Positions 15,844 through 25,921 of a stretch of DNA of 32,684 nt are shown here, one piece after another (the stretch's first letter is position 1; each line of letters opens with the position of its first letter). Location of the stretch: NCBI GenBank assembly GCA_022824585.1, contig JAJDZN010000272.1:1-32684 (forward strand). The letters are read 5' to 3'. Under the pieces are notes generated by a model. That model was not told the origin of the DNA. It searched no databases and saw nothing but the letters and a program-made list of their open reading frames with translations. A program made the translations under genes and the position numbers. The DNA is from Bryobacterales bacterium. GTDB lineage: Bacteria; Acidobacteriota; Terriglobia; Bryobacterales; UBA6623.

Positions 15844-17544
15844 GTGCCACAGCTTGCAGACGGCGGCCGAGAGATCTTCGACGCGCTGATCGTCGGCTCG
15901 GGCGCGACCGGCGGCTGGGCGGCCAAGGAGTTGACCGAGGCCGGCCTGTCGGTCGTCCTGTTGGAGGCCGGCCCCGAGACCACGCCAGACCAGTTCGCCG
16001 AGCACGTCCCGCCGTACGCGATGAAGTATCGTGACACGCGTCCGAACGGTGTCACTTCGCCCGAAGTTGCGCGCCTGCGACCCATGCATGCGCAGCAAGG
16101 GGCTTGCTCGGAAGTCAACTACAAGTGGTTCGCCAACGACATCGAGAATCCGTTCACCACGCCCGCGGGCAAGCCCTTCGTCTGGGTGCGCGTGCGGGCT
16201 CTGGGGGGACGGACTTTGACATGGGGCCGGCAGAGCTACCGACTCAGCGACTTGGATTTCAAGGCGGCCAGCCGCGATGGCGTAGGTGTCGATTGGCCCC
16301 TCTCGTACAAGGACCTCGCTCCCTACTACTCGAAGGTCGAGCGCTTCATCGGCATCAGCGGCCGCAATGAAGGGCTGGCGCACTTCCCCGACCAAGAGCT
16401 CCTGCCGCCGATGCCCTTCACTTGCGGCGAGCGCGTCTTCAAGCGGGCTGTCGAGAGCCGCTTCGGGCGTCCCGTCACCATCGGACGCTCCGCGGTCCTC
16501 ACGGCTCGACACCGCGGGCGCGAGGCCTGTCACTACTGCGGACCGTGCAACCGCGGCTGCGTGACATATTCATATTTCTCGAGTCCCTTCACGACTCTGG
16601 CGGCCGCCAAGCGGACGGGGCGGCTAACGCTTCTTACCGACGCCGTGGTCTCACACATGACGATGGACCGCGCCACAGGCCTTGCCTCGGGAGTTTCGTA
16701 TGTCGAACGGGCCCGTCGGCGCGTGCGCGAGATCCGCGCCAGAGTGGTCCTGCTGTGCGCGTCCACCCTCGAATCCACCCGTATTCTCCTCAACTCTGCC
16801 CCCGGAGGGCTGGCCAATTCCAGCGGCACGCTTGGGCGCTACCTGATGGACCACATGTACGGGGCCACGATCACCGGCCGCATGCTTGGCCTAGGTCGGG
16901 CGAAGCCGTGGCACGGCCCGCCGCGGCGGCCAAATGGGATCTTCGTCCCGCGGTTCCGCAACGTGACACAGGTGCACACCAACGGTGTGATCCGGGGATT
17001 CAGCTACCAGGGTGGAGCCGGACCGCGCTTTGCCACGACTACTGCGGGATTTGGCGAGGCGTTCAAGCGGTCGGTGCACGAAGACGCCTACTGGCAGGCG
17101 AGTCTGCACGCCCTTAGCGAGGGGCTGGCCAGCCACAACAATTTCGTCGAACTCGATCCCGATGTGGTCGATGCGTGGGGCATCCCAGTGTTGAGAATCC
17201 ACATGGAGTGGGGGGGCAACGAGCGCGCGCTGTTCCGCGACAGCCTCGAGCAAGGCGCTGCGATGCTTGAGACCGCCGGGGCTGTCGACATCAGGACATC
17301 TGATCGCCCCAAGACCCCCGGCGACGGGATCCACGAGGTCGGCACGGCCCGAATGGGGCGGGACCGACGCACATCAGTGCTGAACCAATACTGTCAGGCG
17401 CACGATGTCAAGAACCTCTTCGTGACCGATGGAGCCGCCTTTCCGAGCTTGGGCTCGGTCAATCCGACCCTGACCATGATGGCGAATACCGCCCGCGCCT
17501 GCGACTACCTTCTGGAAGCCGCTCGCAAGGGCGAGCTGGGATAG
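15844..17544 (+). CDS. GMC family oxidoreductase with Cys cluster motif
   Basis: FAD-dependent glucose-methanol-choline oxidoreductase, 566 residues, resembling gluconate/fructose dehydrogenase large subunits. The FAD-binding GSGATGG loop (about 18-24) is followed by LLEAGPETTP; the C-terminal half carries HEVGTARMG, LFVTDGAAFPS and SVNPTLTMMA, where the active-site base sits. A CHYCGPCNRGC motif around residue 235 matches the Cys pattern of dehydrogenase-type members, where relatives bind an iron-sulfur cluster. It probably oxidises a sugar or alcohol and passes electrons to a cytochrome. No small Tat-bearing subunit or dedicated cytochrome subunit is adjacent, and no signal peptide is seen. 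The start is GTG at 15844, preceded by an in-frame TGA and a GGGAA 7 nt upstream. Confidence 0.9.
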   Translation: MPQLADGGREIFDALIVGSGATGGWAAKELTEAGLSVVLLEAGPETTPDQFAEHVPPYAMKYRDTRPNGVTSPEVARLRPMHAQQGACSEVNYKWFANDIENPFTTPAGKPFVWVRVRALGGRTLTWGRQSYRLSDLDFKAASRDGVGVDWPLSYKDLAPYYSKVERFIGISGRNEGLAHFPDQELLPPMPFTCGERVFKRAVESRFGRPVTIGRSAVLTARHRGREACHYCGPCNRGCVTYSYFSSPFTTLAAAKRTGRLTLLTDAVVSHMTMDRATGLASGVSYVERARRRVREIRARVVLLCASTLESTRILLNSAPGGLANSSGTLGRYLMDHMYGATITGRMLGLGRAKPWHGPPRRPNGIFVPRFRNVTQVHTNGVIRGFSYQGGAGPRFATTTAGFGEAFKRSVHEDAYWQASLHALSEGLASHNNFVELDPDVVDAWGIPVLRIHMEWGGNERALFRDSLEQGAAMLETAGAVDIRTSDRPKTPGDGIHEVGTARMGRDRRTSVLNQYCQAHDVKNLFVTDGAAFPSLGSVNPTLTMMANTARACDYLLEAARKGELG

Positions 17545-17590
17545 CCCTGCCCTCGCTGCGGGGCAACGCGGGCCGGCGGGCGACCCGTCA

Positions 17591-17613
17591 GCTGCAGATT
17601 GTGATTCTGCAGC
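17591..17613. terminator. Hairpin between convergent genes
   Basis: GCTGCAGA-ttgtgat-TCTGCAGC forms a perfect 8-bp stem with a 7-nt loop in the 113-bp spacer between the GMC gene and the convergent DUF1552 gene. It has no T-tract on either side, so it may act as a weak bidirectional terminator or protect 3' ends rather than being a classical intrinsic terminator. Confidence 0.35.
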
Positions 17614-17657
17614 CGCGGAACGGACCGGCGTCCACTCGCTGGGTCTTGAGTTGCAGC

Positions 17658-18998
17658 CTAGACGCGGCTGAAGATCGAATCGCTCAGCGTGGAAGTGCTG
17701 TCGGCGAACGATTCCAAGCCGATCCCCATGGAGTGCAGAATGCTGAGATACATGTTCGACATGCGCGTCTCGCCGTCCCGCCAATACGCGCCGTGGCGCA
17801 GGCCCATGTTGGCGCCGCCGACCAGCAACGTCGGCAAGTTGCGCGAGGTGTGCGTCGTGCTTGCACCACTGCCATACAGCACGATGGTGTTGTCCAGCAC
17901 AGTGCCCTCGCTGTCGCGGTAGCCCTCCATCCTGCCGAAGAAGTGTGCGAGCTGCTGGCTCAGGAACAGGTCGTACTTGGCGAATTGCCCTTGGCCGTGT
18001 TTGTCCGTCGCGTGTGACAGCTTGTGGTGGGTAGCCGACAGGCCGAGCTTCAGCGGGAATGTGTCGCTGATCCCCATGCCGTCCTCGCGATTGAGCATGA
18101 ACGCTACCGACCGGGTGATATCCGCATCGAAGGCCAGTGCGATCAGATCGAACATGGTTTGGTAGTACTCGGCCGGCTCGCCCCCCGGTGTGGCGTCGAG
18201 GTTCAAGTGCGAGTAGTCCTGCCGCTTCAGCGGGATGTCGATCCAGCGCTCGGACGCGATCATGCGCGACTCGAGTTCATCCAGCGAGGTCAGGTACTGG
18301 TCCATCTTCTGGCGGTCGGAATTTCCCAGCTGGCGGTCCAGCGAACGCGCGCTCTCTGCCACGGCATCGACGAGCTTGATGCGGCGCTGCAGGCGCGCGC
18401 GCTCGGATTCCATGGATTCGCGGTCGCCGCGGAACAGGCGGTTGAAGACACGGCGGGGATTGTTCTCGGCCGGGATTGGCCGGCCCTCAAAGTTGTAGGA
18501 GATCGTCCCCGTGCGTGAGAGGTAGCCCGTGCCAGCGTCGATGGAAAGCACCAGCGAGGGCTGGCGGCAGTGCTGCTTGGTGTGCTGCGCCACCACTTGA
18601 TCGAGGGCGACGGTGTTATAGGTTCCCGGCTTCGGGTTGTGCAGCGGGGCGCCGGTCAGCCACATGTCCGAGCAGGTATGCGGGTCAGCCTTGGGGCCGC
18701 TGGGATGGTACAGCCCGCCCATGAAGCTCAGCTTTTGCCGAAACTCGCTCAGCGGCTCGGTCGAGCGGCCGAAGACGAACTCGCCTTCGCGCTCGGCAGT
18801 CGGGAACCAGCTCCATTCGTCGATGCCGTTTTCAGATCGCGGCAAGGCCATGCCGTTGGCCGTGTACAAGGCGCAGAACCGGCGCGGGGTCTGCTCGGCC
18901 ACTTCGGCTCCCATGGCATCCAAGACAGGCAGCGCCAGCGAGGCCCCCCCGAGGCCGTAGAGGAACGCTCGTCGGTCGATCTTGCGGGACATGGTCAT
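17658..18998 (-). CDS. DUF1552 exported protein
   Basis: Member of the DUF1552 family, about 446 residues, with an N-terminal Tat-like signal ([21 protein letters not shown]). Family landmarks are [41 protein letters not shown], the long charged helix around [15 protein letters not shown], and [24 protein letters not shown] near the end. DUF1552 proteins almost always accompany DUF1587/1592/1588-type cytochrome proteins, and the gene for one ends 22 nt upstream. Their joint activity is not known; extracytoplasmic oxidation or hydrolysis of a polymer is a common guess. The chosen start at 18998 has GAGAGG 4-5 nt upstream; ATG at 18992 is an alternative, and a longer in-frame start at 19019 lacks such a site. 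Confidence 0.9.
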   Translation of the reverse strand: MTMSRKIDRRAFLYGLGGASLALPVLDAMGAEVAEQTPRRFCALYTANGMALPRSENGIDEWSWFPTAEREGEFVFGRSTEPLSEFRQKLSFMGGLYHPSGPKADPHTCSDMWLTGAPLHNPKPGTYNTVALDQVVAQHTKQHCRQPSLVLSIDAGTGYLSRTGTISYNFEGRPIPAENNPRRVFNRLFRGDRESMESERARLQRRIKLVDAVAESARSLDRQLGNSDRQKMDQYLTSLDELESRMIASERWIDIPLKRQDYSHLNLDATPGGEPAEYYQTMFDLIALAFDADITRSVAFMLNREDGMGISDTFPLKLGLSATHHKLSHATDKHGQGQFAKYDLFLSQQLAHFFGRMEGYRDSEGTVLDNTIVLYGSGASTTHTSRNLPTLLVGGANMGLRHGAYWRDGETRMSNMYLSILHSMGIGLESFADSTSTLSDSIFSRV

Positions 18999-19020
18999 TG
19001 AGCCTCTCTGGGCAGCCACC

Positions 19021-22000
19021 CTACTTTTCCAGGAAAAACTTGCTCGTGACTACGTAACGGAGCATGTCCTGCATCCGGTAGCCGCCTTGCTTGAGCTTCA
19101 ACCCATCTTGCTGGAGATAGCTTACTTCATTGTAGGCAAGATCGCGACCGTTGGCATAGGTGACTAGGTGCTTGAGCACGCTGAATGCGACCTGGTCGAT
19201 CCGGTCCTCGCCCAGGTAGCGCTTCAGATCGCCTATGCCGGACACTTCCGTGCTGTCCGGCAGCATCGAGCGGGCGTCCACCGGGTCCTGCTTGAACAGT
19301 CCGTCGGCGTCGAACTCCTCGAGCGCGACGCCCCACGGGTCGATCTTAAGATGGCATTGAATGCAGCCGGGCTGGCTGCGATGCTGCTCGAGTCGCTGGC
19401 GGAGGGGCAGGCCCTCGGTGCTCTCGCTGAGATCCGGCACGTTCGGCGGAGGATCGTCGGGCGGCTCGGAGATGATCTTGCGGGCTAGCCAAGCTCCGCG
19501 CTTGACTGGATTCGACTCACGCCCGTCAGAGAGGCCGGCCATGATCGCAGCTTGGCTCAGCAAGCCGCCGAGTTCGGGTCGGCCGTGGACCATGGGCGCG
19601 AAGTCGAGCCCGCTCTCGGTGCGGTCGCCCAGGCCGTAGTAGCTGGCGACAACCTCGTTCGCGACGATGTAGTCCGACACGATCAGGTGCCTTGCGGGCA
19701 GGTTGTTGCGGAACAGGTGCCGCAGCAGTTCGATCGGCTCGCGCCGCAGCTGCTTGCGCGTGGCCCGCGTTAGCTTGGGGAAGCGCTCGCGGTCAGGCTC
19801 CAGTATGTCAATCTTGTCAAGACTGAGCCATTGCGAGGCAAACTCATGTACGAATCGCCCAAAGCGCGCGTCAGCCACCATGCGCCCGACTTGGTCGCCG
19901 ACCTGAGAGCGCAGTTTGCCGGTGGCGGCCAGCTCTAGGAGTTCGCGATCCGGCGCGGCGTTCCACAGAAAGTAGGACAACTTGGACGCGAGCTCGTGCT
20001 CTTCCAATTGCTCCGGCTCCGGCGTGGCGCTGCGCTCGACCAAGAACAGGAACTGCGGGGACGTGAGAGCGACTTGCAGCGCGTCCTTGATGCCGTCGCG
20101 AAACTTGCCCGAGTCCGCCAGGGAGGACCGGTAAACACCCAGCAGCGCCGACACTTCGGCCTCCGACACGGGGCGCCGGTAGGCCCGGCTCGCGAAATTG
20201 GAAATCACGCGCCGCGCATAGGCGTCCGAGTCGGTCTTGCGGTCGAAGTCCACGAAAACGCTGCTATGCGACTCTGGCGGCCATTGGTCGTAGAACGGCC
20301 CTTCGAACTCCACTGAGCGGATCATCAGGCGCGGCATGTCGCGCCCATCGGTGTACTCGCTGCGGACGCCGATCTCGCGGACGCCGGCCAGATAGTTGAT
20401 GTTGTCCTTCTCCACGTCGGGACTCGGGAAGTCTTGGATTGCGCCCTCGAACACGAAGCGCCGCAGGTCGGTCCCGGGCACGGACTGGGGCGCGCCGACC
20501 GGTGCAAGCGTGCTGCCGCAGTCGCGCCGGAGGCCAAGGTAGACTCCGAGGCGCGGAACGCGCTTTTCAAACGCTTGGAATCTCCTGGCGACATCGTGGT
20601 CGGCGTCAAGCAGCGTGAGCACGATCCTGTCCAAGTCCTTGACGCCCGTCGGGGCAGCGCTAACGGGAAGCGTGCCCGCTTCGAGCCGGACGGCTAGGAA
20701 CGCGGGCTGCTCCAGAGTGCCCGAGAATTGGCGACCGCCCAGCGTCAACGTCACTTCTTGGGGCTTGTCGGGGGGCGGCTCGGCAAAGTGCTGACCGGGC
20801 TTAACCAAGGCTTGCAGTTCGGCTTCGCTGAGTGCCCGGCGGTAGAGTCGCACCTCGTCAATTTGCCCGCGAAACGGACCCTGCTGGGGGGTTTGGCCGA
20901 TATGTAGGTCGAGTTCAGGATTGTCTAGGTCTGCCGCCTCGATCGTCCCCCGCGCGACGGCGTAGCCGTTCACGTAGAGTTTGGCCTCGTTCGCGCCCCG
21001 CCGCACGATGGCTGCGACATGCTGCCAGACCTTTGGCTTCAGCACTCCCCGCGACGATGTGACCACGCCGTTGGTCTCGTGTGTAGGGCCCGTCGTCTCG
21101 AGGCGCAGTGAGCCCCGGTTATCTGCCATTTCCAGAAACCAACCGTGGGTGCGCTGGTTGGCGCCGCGCGCTACGATGCCGGCCCGGTGGTTTTGCTTGG
21201 GCCTGATCCAAGCCGCGACACTAAAGTCAGAAGTGCCGACATTGAGGTCTACCGGCTGGCGGACTACCGCGCCGCCCTCATAGTTCGCTCCATCGAGCGA
21301 GAGTGCTTTCCCGAACGGCGAGTCGACGAAGCGTCCCTTTTCGCCTAGCTCGATGGCTTCGTCGCCGTCTAGCGTCCACGCCCCTGCGAGGCCTTCGCCT
21401 AGTCGCGAGAGGTCTGTAACCGGCGTCGGCTCGCTCCGGGGTGTTTCGTAGATGTCGACTTGGTATATGCCGCCGCGCTCCAGTCGCACTGTGCTGGTCC
21501 GCTCTGGATCGAGAGCTGCCGCACTTGGGTTGCGGCCTCGAGGCTGGGCGGCATCGCTCTTGTCCAACAGCAGCCCATCGTTGTACTTTGCAGCGGTGAC
21601 GGTGACGCGGAAGTGTCCGTGGTCGGGTAGCTCCCGCACCGAGATTTTGAAGTTCGCCTTCGGCCCGAAGGTTCCGTCCAGGCGGAACAACTCATCGTTG
21701 GGTATCGCCGGCCGGAGCAGCAGGCCCTCCGGAACTGTGCTGTACGGCAGGCCCTTGGGATAGCCGCGGCTACCGCGCATGCAGGCGAACACAGCGTGGT
21801 AGATGGTGTCGAACTCGCGCCAACCCCGCACGGTTGCATTGCCCCGGTAGCCCTCGTTGAAGCGGTAGCTAGTGCGCATGCGCTTGTGCTCGAAAGCGAA
21901 CGGCTTGGCGGGCGTGGGTTCGCTGACCACGTAGTCGGGAGTGGAGAGCAGCATGCTGTTCGCGCCGAGGATCAGCTCCTCCTCCAGCGGCTCGGGATTG

Positions 22001-22659
22001 ATCCCGGCCCCGAGATCGACGCGGAAGTTCTGGATTGAAGGCCTTGCATCGGGGTCGACGATGGCTCGGCCGAGAGCCTCGTCGGCGATCCGCAGATAGG
22101 CCTCCATCAACAGGGGGGAAAGCTCTAGGGTGGCGGTGTTGTTCACGAAGCCGTCCTTGGAGATCGCATCCGGCGGCAGCGTATCGGTGATGTCGTCCTG
22201 CAGTCGCAGCAGTTCGCGCAGGGTGTTCCGGTACTGCGCCACCGTGAGTCGGCGCACGACGCCGTTCTTTGGCACGGGCCTTGAACGCGCTACGTCCAGA
22301 GCTTGCTCGATCCAAGCATCCATGCGCTGACGTTCGGCGGCCGTGGGCTGGGGTGCGCCCTTCGGGGGCATGGACTCGTCGACCACCCTCTTCTTGACGA
22401 CTTCCCATAGGCGAAGGTGCCGGTCTTCCAGCGCGGCGTCGAGCTGATCCAAGCGGACGCCCGACATGGCGGTGTTCTCGTTGTGGCAGGCGACGCAGTT
22501 TTGGTTCAGGAATGGTCCCGCAGTCTGTTCGAACGACGCTTCAAGCGATGGCGGCGCACCATCTGCTGCATCGGAAGGAAGCAAGCTCAGGTTCCAAGCA
22601 ATAATCACGGTGCCGGCAAGGGCGATGCCCAACCTTGCCTGTGGTCTCGTTGGTGTCAT
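19021..22659 (-). CDS. Exported cytochrome c / DUF1587 / LamG / DUF1595-1592-1588-1585 protein
   Basis: Very large exported protein (1212 residues). A signal anchor (about 10-32) precedes a cytochrome c domain with CVACH at 55-59 and the ligand-like MPPKG near 97. Then come DUF1587 (about 135-200; [17 protein letters not shown]), a LamG domain (about 440-620; [21 protein letters not shown]), DUF1595 ([16 protein letters not shown]), DUF1592 ([17 protein letters not shown]), DUF1588 ([23 protein letters not shown]) and DUF1585 ([20 protein letters not shown]). A second haem-type motif, CIQCH, lies near 1100 between the last two. Such proteins are thought to act outside the cytoplasm in polymer or sugar oxidation. 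The LamG insertion between DUF1587 and DUF1595 suggests carbohydrate contact (inference). Forms a two-gene operon with the DUF1552 gene. The start is ATG at 22659 with AGGA just upstream. Confidence 0.92.
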   Translation of the reverse strand: MTPTRPQARLGIALAGTVIIAWNLSLLPSDAADGAPPSLEASFEQTAGPFLNQNCVACHNENTAMSGVRLDQLDAALEDRHLRLWEVVKKRVVDESMPPKGAPQPTAAERQRMDAWIEQALDVARSRPVPKNGVVRRLTVAQYRNTLRELLRLQDDITDTLPPDAISKDGFVNNTATLELSPLLMEAYLRIADEALGRAIVDPDARPSIQNFRVDLGAGINPEPLEEELILGANSMLLSTPDYVVSEPTPAKPFAFEHKRMRTSYRFNEGYRGNATVRGWREFDTIYHAVFACMRGSRGYPKGLPYSTVPEGLLLRPAIPNDELFRLDGTFGPKANFKISVRELPDHGHFRVTVTAAKYNDGLLLDKSDAAQPRGRNPSAAALDPERTSTVRLERGGIYQVDIYETPRSEPTPVTDLSRLGEGLAGAWTLDGDEAIELGEKGRFVDSPFGKALSLDGANYEGGAVVRQPVDLNVGTSDFSVAAWIRPKQNHRAGIVARGANQRTHGWFLEMADNRGSLRLETTGPTHETNGVVTSSRGVLKPKVWQHVAAIVRRGANEAKLYVNGYAVARGTIEAADLDNPELDLHIGQTPQQGPFRGQIDEVRLYRRALSEAELQALVKPGQHFAEPPPDKPQEVTLTLGGRQFSGTLEQPAFLAVRLEAGTLPVSAAPTGVKDLDRIVLTLLDADHDVARRFQAFEKRVPRLGVYLGLRRDCGSTLAPVGAPQSVPGTDLRRFVFEGAIQDFPSPDVEKDNINYLAGVREIGVRSEYTDGRDMPRLMIRSVEFEGPFYDQWPPESHSSVFVDFDRKTDSDAYARRVISNFASRAYRRPVSEAEVSALLGVYRSSLADSGKFRDGIKDALQVALTSPQFLFLVERSATPEPEQLEEHELASKLSYFLWNAAPDRELLELAATGKLRSQVGDQVGRMVADARFGRFVHEFASQWLSLDKIDILEPDRERFPKLTRATRKQLRREPIELLRHLFRNNLPARHLIVSDYIVANEVVASYYGLGDRTESGLDFAPMVHGRPELGGLLSQAAIMAGLSDGRESNPVKRGAWLARKIISEPPDDPPPNVPDLSESTEGLPLRQRLEQHRSQPGCIQCHLKIDPWGVALEEFDADGLFKQDPVDARSMLPDSTEVSGIGDLKRYLGEDRIDQVAFSVLKHLVTYANGRDLAYNEVSYLQQDGLKLKQGGYRMQDMLRYVVTSKFFLEK

Positions 22660-23069
22660 GGATCCTGCCGCGACAGTTGCGGCCGTGGGCGACCAAGCGT
22701 CCTTCTCATCGTATGCGACCGAGTCGGCATGTTGGGAGCCCGGGTTGGCACCGGGTCACGTGATGACGGAAGCGTGCGGAACGGCCCTTGGACCAATCAC
22801 CTTGGTGCCCATGTGCGCGAGTGGAAGCCATATCTGGATGGAGACAGAGTCCGACGCTGCGATCGGGGCCGTTGTTGATGCACCGGCGGTTGACCTGAAT
22901 CAACTAACCCCATGTGCCTCAGTGAAGTTCAATTCTCGCAGTGCGATATCGTTTCTAGATAGTCGACTGCCCGCAACCAGCGGCCTGCGGCTATAGATTC
23001 GCCGAGGCCAGCGGGTCCTGCGACTGGAGCAATGGCCCGAGTCTGAGTACTCGCAAGAAGGAGTCCATC
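22660..23069. promoter_or_regulatory. Divergent intergenic region
   Basis: These 410 bp lie between the cytochrome/DUF1592 gene (minus) and the cyclase gene (plus). No frame looks like a real gene. A TATAGA hexamer near 22991 could serve the cyclase gene, whose AAGGAG Shine-Dalgarno sits 6 nt before its ATG. No clear promoter is seen for the leftward gene. Confidence 0.35.
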
Positions 23070-24035
23070 ATGCTGCCTGCCCCTGCTGCTTGCGCAGCTT
23101 CTGCGCTGCTCTTGCTAGCGCTGCATTGCACCTCCGAACAGGAGCCTCGGTCTGATCCTGCTGCTGGCGTCGGCTCCGGCCTCGATGAGGCCGTGGTCGA
23201 AGCTAGCGCGGTCGGGGAGTTGACCGGGCCGGCGCGGCGCGTAGTTGACCTCACCGTGTTGTTATCGGAGACATTGCCCGCACACTGGGGCTCCAACCCA
23301 CCCTTCGCGCGCTGGACAAATAACTGGTTCGAGCAACCCACCAACGTGTATGGCTCGCCAGCGTCGGGCAGCAATGGACCGTACTATTCCCAGCGCTTCG
23401 TCCTCGACGAGCACACTGGCACCCAGACAGACTTCCCCGCGCATTTCGTGCCGCCACCGGATTCGGGCCTGCCGCATGCCAGCCCGATGGGCGCCGTCAC
23501 TGGCGACAAGTATCCGTTGAACAGGATGATGGGGCCCGCGGCGGTCATCGATGTGACAGATCTGCGCGACGAGGCCGAGCCGGGATTCTCCGCGCCGGTC
23601 ACCGTGGAGCGCATTCAGGCTTGGGAGTCCGAACATGGCCCGATCCAACCCGGCGAAGTGGTGTTGTTCCACAGCGGGTACTCGGATGCGTACTACAAGC
23701 CCTTGCCAGAAGGTGCCCGCATGACGTTGGAGCCGGTGGTGCTGAAGACCGCTCCGGGATGGCCAGCGCCGACTCCCGAAGCGGTCAAGTACCTCTTCGA
23801 CCGCGGCGTTTGGCACCTTGGAACTGACGGCGCTTCGATGGGGCCTGTCGAAGATGGCCAGCCCACGCACCTAGCCGGGCTGCAACAAGGCATGAGTTGG
23901 GAAGAGCTGCTGATCAACCTTGGCGAACTACCGGTGCGGGGTGCGTTCTATGTCGCGTTGCCACTGAAGGTCGCCGACCAGTCAGGCGCCCCCACCAGAG
24001 CGATCGCGCTGTTGCCGGAAGGGGAATCCGAGTGA
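23070..24035 (+). CDS. Cyclase family metal-dependent hydrolase, exported
   Basis: Member of the cyclase/kynurenine-formamidase-like family, 321 residues. A hydrophobic N-terminus ending LLLALHC could be a Sec or atypical lipoprotein signal (His before the Cys is unusual), followed by a low-complexity linker to about residue 52. The metal site is HTGTQTDFPAHF around 115-126: Gln replaces the second His of the classic HxGTHxDxPxH, as in the GTQ subgroup. Further landmarks are VVLFHSGYSD, WHLGTDGASMGP, and THLAGLQQGMSWEELLINLG with the family C-terminus. It probably hydrolyses an amide or lactone outside the cytoplasm; the substrate is unknown. The start has AAGGAG 6 nt upstream. Its stop shares one base with the start of the PQQ dehydrogenase (TGATG), so the two are coupled. 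Confidence 0.88.
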   Translation: MLPAPAACAASALLLLALHCTSEQEPRSDPAAGVGSGLDEAVVEASAVGELTGPARRVVDLTVLLSETLPAHWGSNPPFARWTNNWFEQPTNVYGSPASGSNGPYYSQRFVLDEHTGTQTDFPAHFVPPPDSGLPHASPMGAVTGDKYPLNRMMGPAAVIDVTDLRDEAEPGFSAPVTVERIQAWESEHGPIQPGEVVLFHSGYSDAYYKPLPEGARMTLEPVVLKTAPGWPAPTPEAVKYLFDRGVWHLGTDGASMGPVEDGQPTHLAGLQQGMSWEELLINLGELPVRGAFYVALPLKVADQSGAPTRAIALLPEGESE

Positions 24036-25780
24036 TGACAACGCGCTGGGGACTCAGTTCGGAAGATTGCTGTGGGGTCGTACGAATCGTCCGTCGCCCC
24101 AAGATCCGGCCAAACATCCCGCGATGTGCGGCGGCATTGCTGCTTGCAGCAGGGCTGGCTCTGGGCGAGGAGGTCGATTCCGCGAGGCTCGACCGCGCAG
24201 TTGACGAGCCGGAGAACTGGTTGACGTATTACGGCACGTACAAGAGCTGGCGCTACAGTCCGCTGGATCAGATCAACCGCTCGAACATCGAACAACTCCG
24301 GCCTGTGTGGGCATTCGAGAGCGGTGTGACCGACGGCGGATTGCAAGCTGCGCCGCTGGTCGTTGACGGCACTATGTACGTCTCGACCGCTTGGAATCAC
24401 GTCTTCGCGCTCGATGCGGCCACGGGCGAGCAGATCTGGCGTTACGACTATCCCAAGCCCGACCAGATTCCCGGCACCTACGGGACTTGGAACCGCGGCG
24501 TAGCAGTGGCCTATGGACTCGTCTTCATGGGCACATTGGACAACCATGTAGTCGCCCTGGACCGAGAGACCGGGGAGGAAGTCTGGCGCGTCGAGGTGGA
24601 GAACTCCAAGCAGTGCGGCTGCAACATCACCGCTGCACCGCTAGTGGTCAAGGACTTGGTCATCACGGGCGTTACCGGAGGTGACTCGGCTCATCGCGGA
24701 TACATCAACGCCTTCGATGCCCGCACCGGGCGGCACCGCTGGCGGTTTTGGACAATCCCCGGGCCCGGCGAGCCTGGTCACGATACTTGGGCGGGGGACT
24801 CGTGGGTTTACGGTGGCGGATCGACTTGGGTGACCGGAACGTACGATCCCGAGCTGGACCTGCTGTATTGGGCAGTGGGAAACCCGGCCGCCGACTTCTA
24901 TGGCGGCGACCGAGAAGGCGACAACCTCTACACGGATTCCGTCGTTGCGCTCGATCCGGATACCGGCGAGATCCAATGGCACTACCAGCAGATCCCGCAC
25001 GACGTGTGGGACTACGACACCGCTTACGAAATGGTCCTGCTGGATCTGGAAGTGGACGGAGTGATGCGCAAGACCATGCTCAATCCGTCCAAGTCGGGCT
25101 ATGTGTGGCTCCTGAATCGCCAGAGCGGGGAGTTCCTGGGCGCTTGGCCGCTGGTGGAGAGTTCGAACTGGATTGAAGGCATCGACGAACAGGGACGCTT
25201 AATTGGAAGAAACGAGCCCCCCGTCGGCGAGACCAGCTTCGTCTGCCCGGCGATTGGCGGAGGTAGGAGCTGGAATCATGGCGCCTACTCGCCCCAGACC
25301 GGCTGGTTTTATTCGACTGGTCTGGAATGGTGCCAGACGCTGACAGTCAGGCAGGAGGATCCCCAAGAGGGTCTCGCGTTCTTCGGTGGAGAGTTCGAGA
25401 TGGCTCACCCGAAGAGCGGAAAGGCGCATGCGCACCTGTCGGCCTACGATCCGGTCACCGGAGAGCGCAAGTGGCGGATTCGGCACAAGTACCCCCTGCT
25501 GGCATCGCAGTTAGCTACCGCCGGCGGGCTAGTGTTCAGCGGCGACGCCACGGGCAGGTTCTTCGCGCTCGACGCCGGCGATGGTAGCGAGCTGTGGAGC
25601 TTTCGGACCGGCTCCGGCCATCGCGGCTCCGCCATCACCTACGCGGTGGGCGGCCGGCAGTACATCGCCACTCCCAGCGGCTGGGGCTCGGCTCTAGCCG
25701 GGCTCACGACACAGCTCTGGCCGGAGGCCGAGAACTTCCCTTCCGGCTCAAGCATTTTCGTCTTCGCTCTGCCTGAGTGA
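24035..25780 (+). CDS. PQQ-dependent alcohol dehydrogenase-like quinoprotein
   Basis: Periplasmic eight-bladed quinoprotein of about 581 residues without a C-terminal cytochrome domain. It oxidises an alcohol or aldehyde using PQQ and a metal. The signal is long (hydrophobic core AAALLLAAGLALG at about 33-45). Family features are GTYKSWRYSPLDQIN, NRGVAVAYGLVFMGTLD, FWTIPGPGEPGHDTWAGDSW, GTYDPELDLLYWAVGNP, DNLYTDSVVALD and PHDVWDYD. The DYD in the last holds the catalytic Asp plus the extra Asp linked to lanthanide use. The usual vicinal Cys pair before NRGVAV is absent; QCGCNITAAP lies later. The metal-ligand Glu is Asp here (GVTGGDSAHRG). The frame is open 46 codons further upstream inside the cyclase gene, but the ATG at 24035 has GGGGAA upstream and overlaps the cyclase stop. 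Confidence 0.9.
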   Translation: MTTRWGLSSEDCCGVVRIVRRPKIRPNIPRCAAALLLAAGLALGEEVDSARLDRAVDEPENWLTYYGTYKSWRYSPLDQINRSNIEQLRPVWAFESGVTDGGLQAAPLVVDGTMYVSTAWNHVFALDAATGEQIWRYDYPKPDQIPGTYGTWNRGVAVAYGLVFMGTLDNHVVALDRETGEEVWRVEVENSKQCGCNITAAPLVVKDLVITGVTGGDSAHRGYINAFDARTGRHRWRFWTIPGPGEPGHDTWAGDSWVYGGGSTWVTGTYDPELDLLYWAVGNPAADFYGGDREGDNLYTDSVVALDPDTGEIQWHYQQIPHDVWDYDTAYEMVLLDLEVDGVMRKTMLNPSKSGYVWLLNRQSGEFLGAWPLVESSNWIEGIDEQGRLIGRNEPPVGETSFVCPAIGGGRSWNHGAYSPQTGWFYSTGLEWCQTLTVRQEDPQEGLAFFGGEFEMAHPKSGKAHAHLSAYDPVTGERKWRIRHKYPLLASQLATAGGLVFSGDATGRFFALDAGDGSELWSFRTGSGHRGSAITYAVGGRQYIATPSGWGSALAGLTTQLWPEAENFPSGSSIFVFALPE

Positions 25781-25921
25781 CCAGTGGGTCTCCGCGACGG
25801 GCCAGAGCGATGCTGACAATCACGCAAATTACTGAGCAGTGGTCATTTGTGACTCACACCTGCGATCCGAGGCGGTCACGGCGTAGCGTGAAATCCGCTC
25901 CGTTCCCGAAAGTAATGGAAG

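Noticed and set aside
15529-16533. Upstream extension of the 160-residue secreted protein's frame to 16533
   Set aside because: The extension is antisense to the GMC gene; the signal peptide begins at the internal ATG at 15528.
22466-22996. A 176-codon plus-strand frame before the cyclase gene
   Set aside because: Its first part is antisense to the start of the cytochrome/DUF1592 gene and the rest shows no family pattern.
15021-23138. The 16-mer TGCACCTCCGAACAGG present near 15021 and near 23127
   Set aside because: One copy lies in an intergenic tail and the other in the cyclase signal region; flanks do not match, so chance is likely.
23070-24035. Loss of a metal ligand in the cyclase family motif (GTQ instead of GTH)
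   Set aside because: A Gln at this place is a known variant in a subgroup of cyclase-family proteins, so it is not evidence of inactivation.
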